From contig NZ_CALADU010000323.1 of NCBI RefSeq assembly GCF_937890665.1, positions 1 to 5,306 of the forward strand: 5,306 bases of DNA, written 5' to 3'. Below the pieces are notes generated by a model that was not told where the DNA came from, searched no databases, and saw only the letters and a program-made list of their open reading frames with translations. This DNA is from an uncultured Subdoligranulum sp. Its GTDB lineage: Bacteria; Bacillota_A; Clostridia; Oscillospirales; Ruminococcaceae. A program made the translations under genes and the position numbers. Shown in pieces: positions 4,029-5,306 of the stretch (positions within the stretch are counted from its first letter, which is position 1; each line of letters opens with the position of its first letter).

Positions 4029-4181
4029 ATGATTGAACGTACATACACCATCAAAACAGAATTATCAGGCGGCGCTCCCATACACGACGCCGTGTTGACT
4101 GAGGATGGCATCAACGCCATCGCTCCCCTGCTGGTTCAGCTTTTTGCGGCGGCTTTGGCAGCGGGACACGAAAACGACTGA
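4029..4181 (+). CDS. Small 50-aa early protein of unknown function
   Basis: ATG at 4029 with GGAGG at 4019-4023. The 50-aa product begins MIERTYTIKTELSGGAPIHD and continues with a hydrophobic C-terminal helix (INAIAPLLVQLFAAALAAG) before a charged end. The helix is amphipathic to hydrophobic and could associate with a membrane or a partner; there is no signal peptide. I do not recognise a family. It resumes the plus-strand operon after the antisense 207-aa gene, and base composition turns GC-rich from here to the right edge. Its stop overlaps the start of the AAAGGAGG of the next gene, indicating translational packing in one operon. Confidence 0.7.
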   Translation: MIERTYTIKTELSGGAPIHDAVLTEDGINAIAPLLVQLFAAALAAGHEND

Positions 4182-4195
4182 AAGGAGGTCCCATC

Positions 4196-4444
4196 ATGAC
4201 TGAAAAAAAGATGACCGCCCCGGTGCTGGCACACCGGGACGGCCCAGAAAAAGAGCTGATGCAAAAGCTCCCCCTTATTGTAACGCTGCTGCGCGCCGCC
4301 GTCAAGACTGCGGCAGTGACACTGGGCGCCTATATCCTGGCCGCTGTGGCCGCGCTCAACGTCCCCGCGCTGATCGGCGGGGTGCTGGTACTCAACGCTT
4401 TGCTGGGCGTGTGGTTCGCGTTGGAGGAGGTGCCTCACGCATGA
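4196..4444 (+). CDS. Small integral membrane protein, two predicted helices
   Basis: An 82-aa protein with ATG at 4196 and AAAGGAGG at 4181-4188. The N-terminal 24 residues are polar and charged. The rest holds two hydrophobic segments, roughly 37-56 (ending GAYILAAVAALNV) and 57-76 (beginning PALIGGVLVLNALLGVWFAL), separated by a short turn at Asn-Val-Pro, so it should form a helical hairpin in the cytoplasmic membrane. Positive charges before the first segment suggest the N terminus stays inside. Size and topology are compatible with a holin, but its place among early genes makes that unlikely, and no family is recognised. The TGA overlaps the next ATG by four bases (ATGA), a sign of translational coupling. 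Confidence 0.8.
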   Translation: MTEKKMTAPVLAHRDGPEKELMQKLPLIVTLLRAAVKTAAVTLGAYILAAVAALNVPALIGGVLVLNALLGVWFALEEVPHA

Positions 4445-4635
4445 TCTATGAGACCATCGAGGCCGCCTACCGCTACGGCCGCCCGGACGCCGACCTGCTA
4501 CTCCACGAGACCGTGGAGAGCATACTGGAGGCAGGCGGCAACGACAAAGACAAGCTGTACAAGATCCGCTGCGCCTATGCTTCGGCCCGGAACGGAAAGG
4601 CCCTGCGCAGCGCCGAGATGCAACAGGAGGTATAA
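4441..4635 (+). CDS. Small 64-aa soluble early protein of unknown function
   Basis: ATG at 4441 overlaps the preceding TGA, with GGAGG at 4426-4430 inside the end of the membrane protein gene. The 64-aa product (MIYETIEAAYRYGRPDADLL...) is charged and predicted mostly helical, with three likely helices around 3-12, 16-30 and 36-58. There is no cysteine pair or known motif. The helical small-protein form suggests a protein-interaction role, but I do not recognise it. An upstream in-frame ATG at 4411 lies within the previous gene and lacks the well-spaced ribosome binding site. Its final codons supply the AGGAGG for the next gene. Confidence 0.75.
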   Translation: MIYETIEAAYRYGRPDADLLLHETVESILEAGGNDKDKLYKIRCAYASARNGKALRSAEMQQEV

Positions 4636-4640
4636 CGAAC

Positions 4641-4910
4641 ATGGACAGCAAAATTTCGATTGCCTGGGCACATGGTGCAGCGGCAAATCACGGAGAGATT
4701 GAGGTCTCCGTGTGTGCGAACAAAGTGGACACGTTTTTTGCACTGGCCCGCGCCACAAGCGGCATTCTGCGCCAGGGAGCCAAGCCGGATGCTTTCGACG
4801 CGCTGCTGCTGGAGTATATCGGCCTGCTGATCGACGTGGCCCATGACGACGGCGAGAAGGCCGTCGGGCTTGACCTCGGCGCCACGATGGGAGCCGACGA
4901 CAATGGTTGA
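4641..4910 (+). CDS. 89-aa early protein of unknown function preceding the exonuclease
   Basis: ATG at 4641 with AGGAGG at 4625-4630, spacing 10. The 89-aa protein has a beta-like N terminus (KISIAWAHGAAANHGEIEVSV) followed by helices (residues 27-44 and 52-68, including FDALLLEYIGLLIDVAH) and an acidic C terminus. No catalytic motif or named family is recognised. It overlaps the exonuclease start by eight bases, so the two are translationally coupled and may act together in DNA recombination or replication; this link is by position only. Codon choice is GC-rich, like the genes on either side, fitting a native member of the early operon. Confidence 0.78.
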   Translation: MDSKISIAWAHGAAANHGEIEVSVCANKVDTFFALARATSGILRQGAKPDAFDALLLEYIGLLIDVAHDDGEKAVGLDLGATMGADDNG

Positions 4911-5306
4911 ACTCATCGACACCGGCCTGGCCCAACCCCGGAACACGGCTGAATGGCTGGCCTGGCGGCGGCAGGGCATCGGGGCCAGCGAGGCCAGCGC
5001 CGTCGTGGGGCGCAACCCCTACCTGAACAACCAGACGCTGTGGCGCTATAAGACCGGGCAGGCCGAGCCGGAGGACATCAGCGGCAAGGCGTGCGTCCAG
5101 TATGGCCATGACGCTGAGGCACCCATCCGCGAACTGTTCGCGCTGGATCACCTCGAGTTTACCGTGCAGTATGGCGGGGCTTTCGATATGGTGCGCCACC
5201 CGGACTATCCCTGGCTGTTTGCCACGCTGGACGGCCGCCTGATCGAGCGCAGCACCGGCCGGCGCGGCATCTATGAGGGCAAGACCACCGAGATCCTGCG
5301 CAGCAT
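4903..5306 (+). CDS. YqaJ/lambda-exonuclease family recombination nuclease, N-terminal part (runs off right edge)
   Basis: The start is ATG at 4903, with GGGAG near 4889 and an eight-base overlap with the preceding gene; 134 codons are visible. The motif GIGASEASAVVGRNPY (25-40) with LWRYKTG (46-52) is the hallmark N terminus of YqaJ-like viral recombinases. Candidate catalytic residues of the PD-(D/E)XK nuclease fold are Glu72 (in YGHDAEAPIRELF), Asp110 (ATLDG), and Glu125 and Lys127 (YEGKT). The family degrades one strand of duplex DNA from a 5' end to leave 3' single strands for a partner annealing protein of RecT/Bet type, which would be expected just downstream. All visible active-site positions are intact. 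The C-terminal part is not in the window. Confidence 0.93.
   Translation, partial: MVELIDTGLAQPRNTAEWLAWRRQGIGASEASAVVGRNPYLNNQTLWRYKTGQAEPEDISGKACVQYGHDAEAPIRELFALDHLEFTVQYGGAFDMVRHPDYPWLFATLDGRLIERSTGRRGIYEGKTTEILRS

Noticed and set aside
4196..4444. Small membrane protein as a holin
   Set aside because: Two hydrophobic segments fit, but it lies between early genes before a recombination exonuclease and no endolysin is nearby.
4498..5199. Long minus-strand open frames over the early operon
   Set aside because: They oppose well-supported tightly packed plus-strand genes, including the YqaJ exonuclease with its motifs, and reflect high GC at third codon positions.

Overview
The window looks like the left (lysogeny/early) end of a prophage or related element in a Gram-positive gut Clostridia host (Bacillota). 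The reasons are strong AGGAGG-type ribosome binding sites, lipobox lipoproteins, sigma-A type promoters, a divergent S24-repressor/Cro-like switch, and a run of tiny tightly packed early genes leading into a YqaJ/lambda-type exonuclease. The genus cannot be named from this sequence.

Layout. Positions 1-849 (minus strand) hold the 5' end of a lipoprotein gene and a complete collagen-like lipoprotein. Positions 877-1511 (minus strand) hold what I read as a complete type III (protein-RNA) toxin-antitoxin locus of the ToxN/AbiQ superfamily, closest by eye to CptN/TenpN. Its parts in order are a promoter, two 51-nt antitoxin RNA repeats that each fold as an H-type pseudoknot, a Rho-independent terminator, and a GTG-started 138-aa endoribonuclease toxin. 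Positions 1564-2190 (minus strand) encode a LexA/CI-type repressor with HTH and S24 peptidase domains. The divergent control region 2205-2333 carries a near-consensus rightward promoter with a 13-bp palindromic operator inside its spacer and two degenerate copies upstream. An identical operator lies at the end of the Cro-like gene (2334-2534), where a possible leftward, cro-antisense promoter also sits.

From 2334 to the right end the plus strand carries an early operon: a Cro-like regulator, several small proteins without recognised function, a small two-helix membrane protein, and the 5' end of a YqaJ-family exonuclease for recombination. Two AT-richer genes sit inside this operon on the opposite strand: a DUF2513 protein (2700-3086) and an unrecognised 207-aa protein (3328-3951). 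Each has its own candidate leftward promoter. They look like independently transcribed cargo ('morons').

How it fits together: the repressor probably silences the rightward early operon through the palindromic operators. The type III system and perhaps the collagen-like lipoprotein are likely lysogen-expressed accessory genes. Type III systems are known for plasmid/prophage stabilisation and abortive infection of competing phages, so this element may protect its host. The most notable signal is the covarying pseudoknot array, which would be missed by protein-only annotation because its 51-nt period also reads as a 17-residue peptide repeat.
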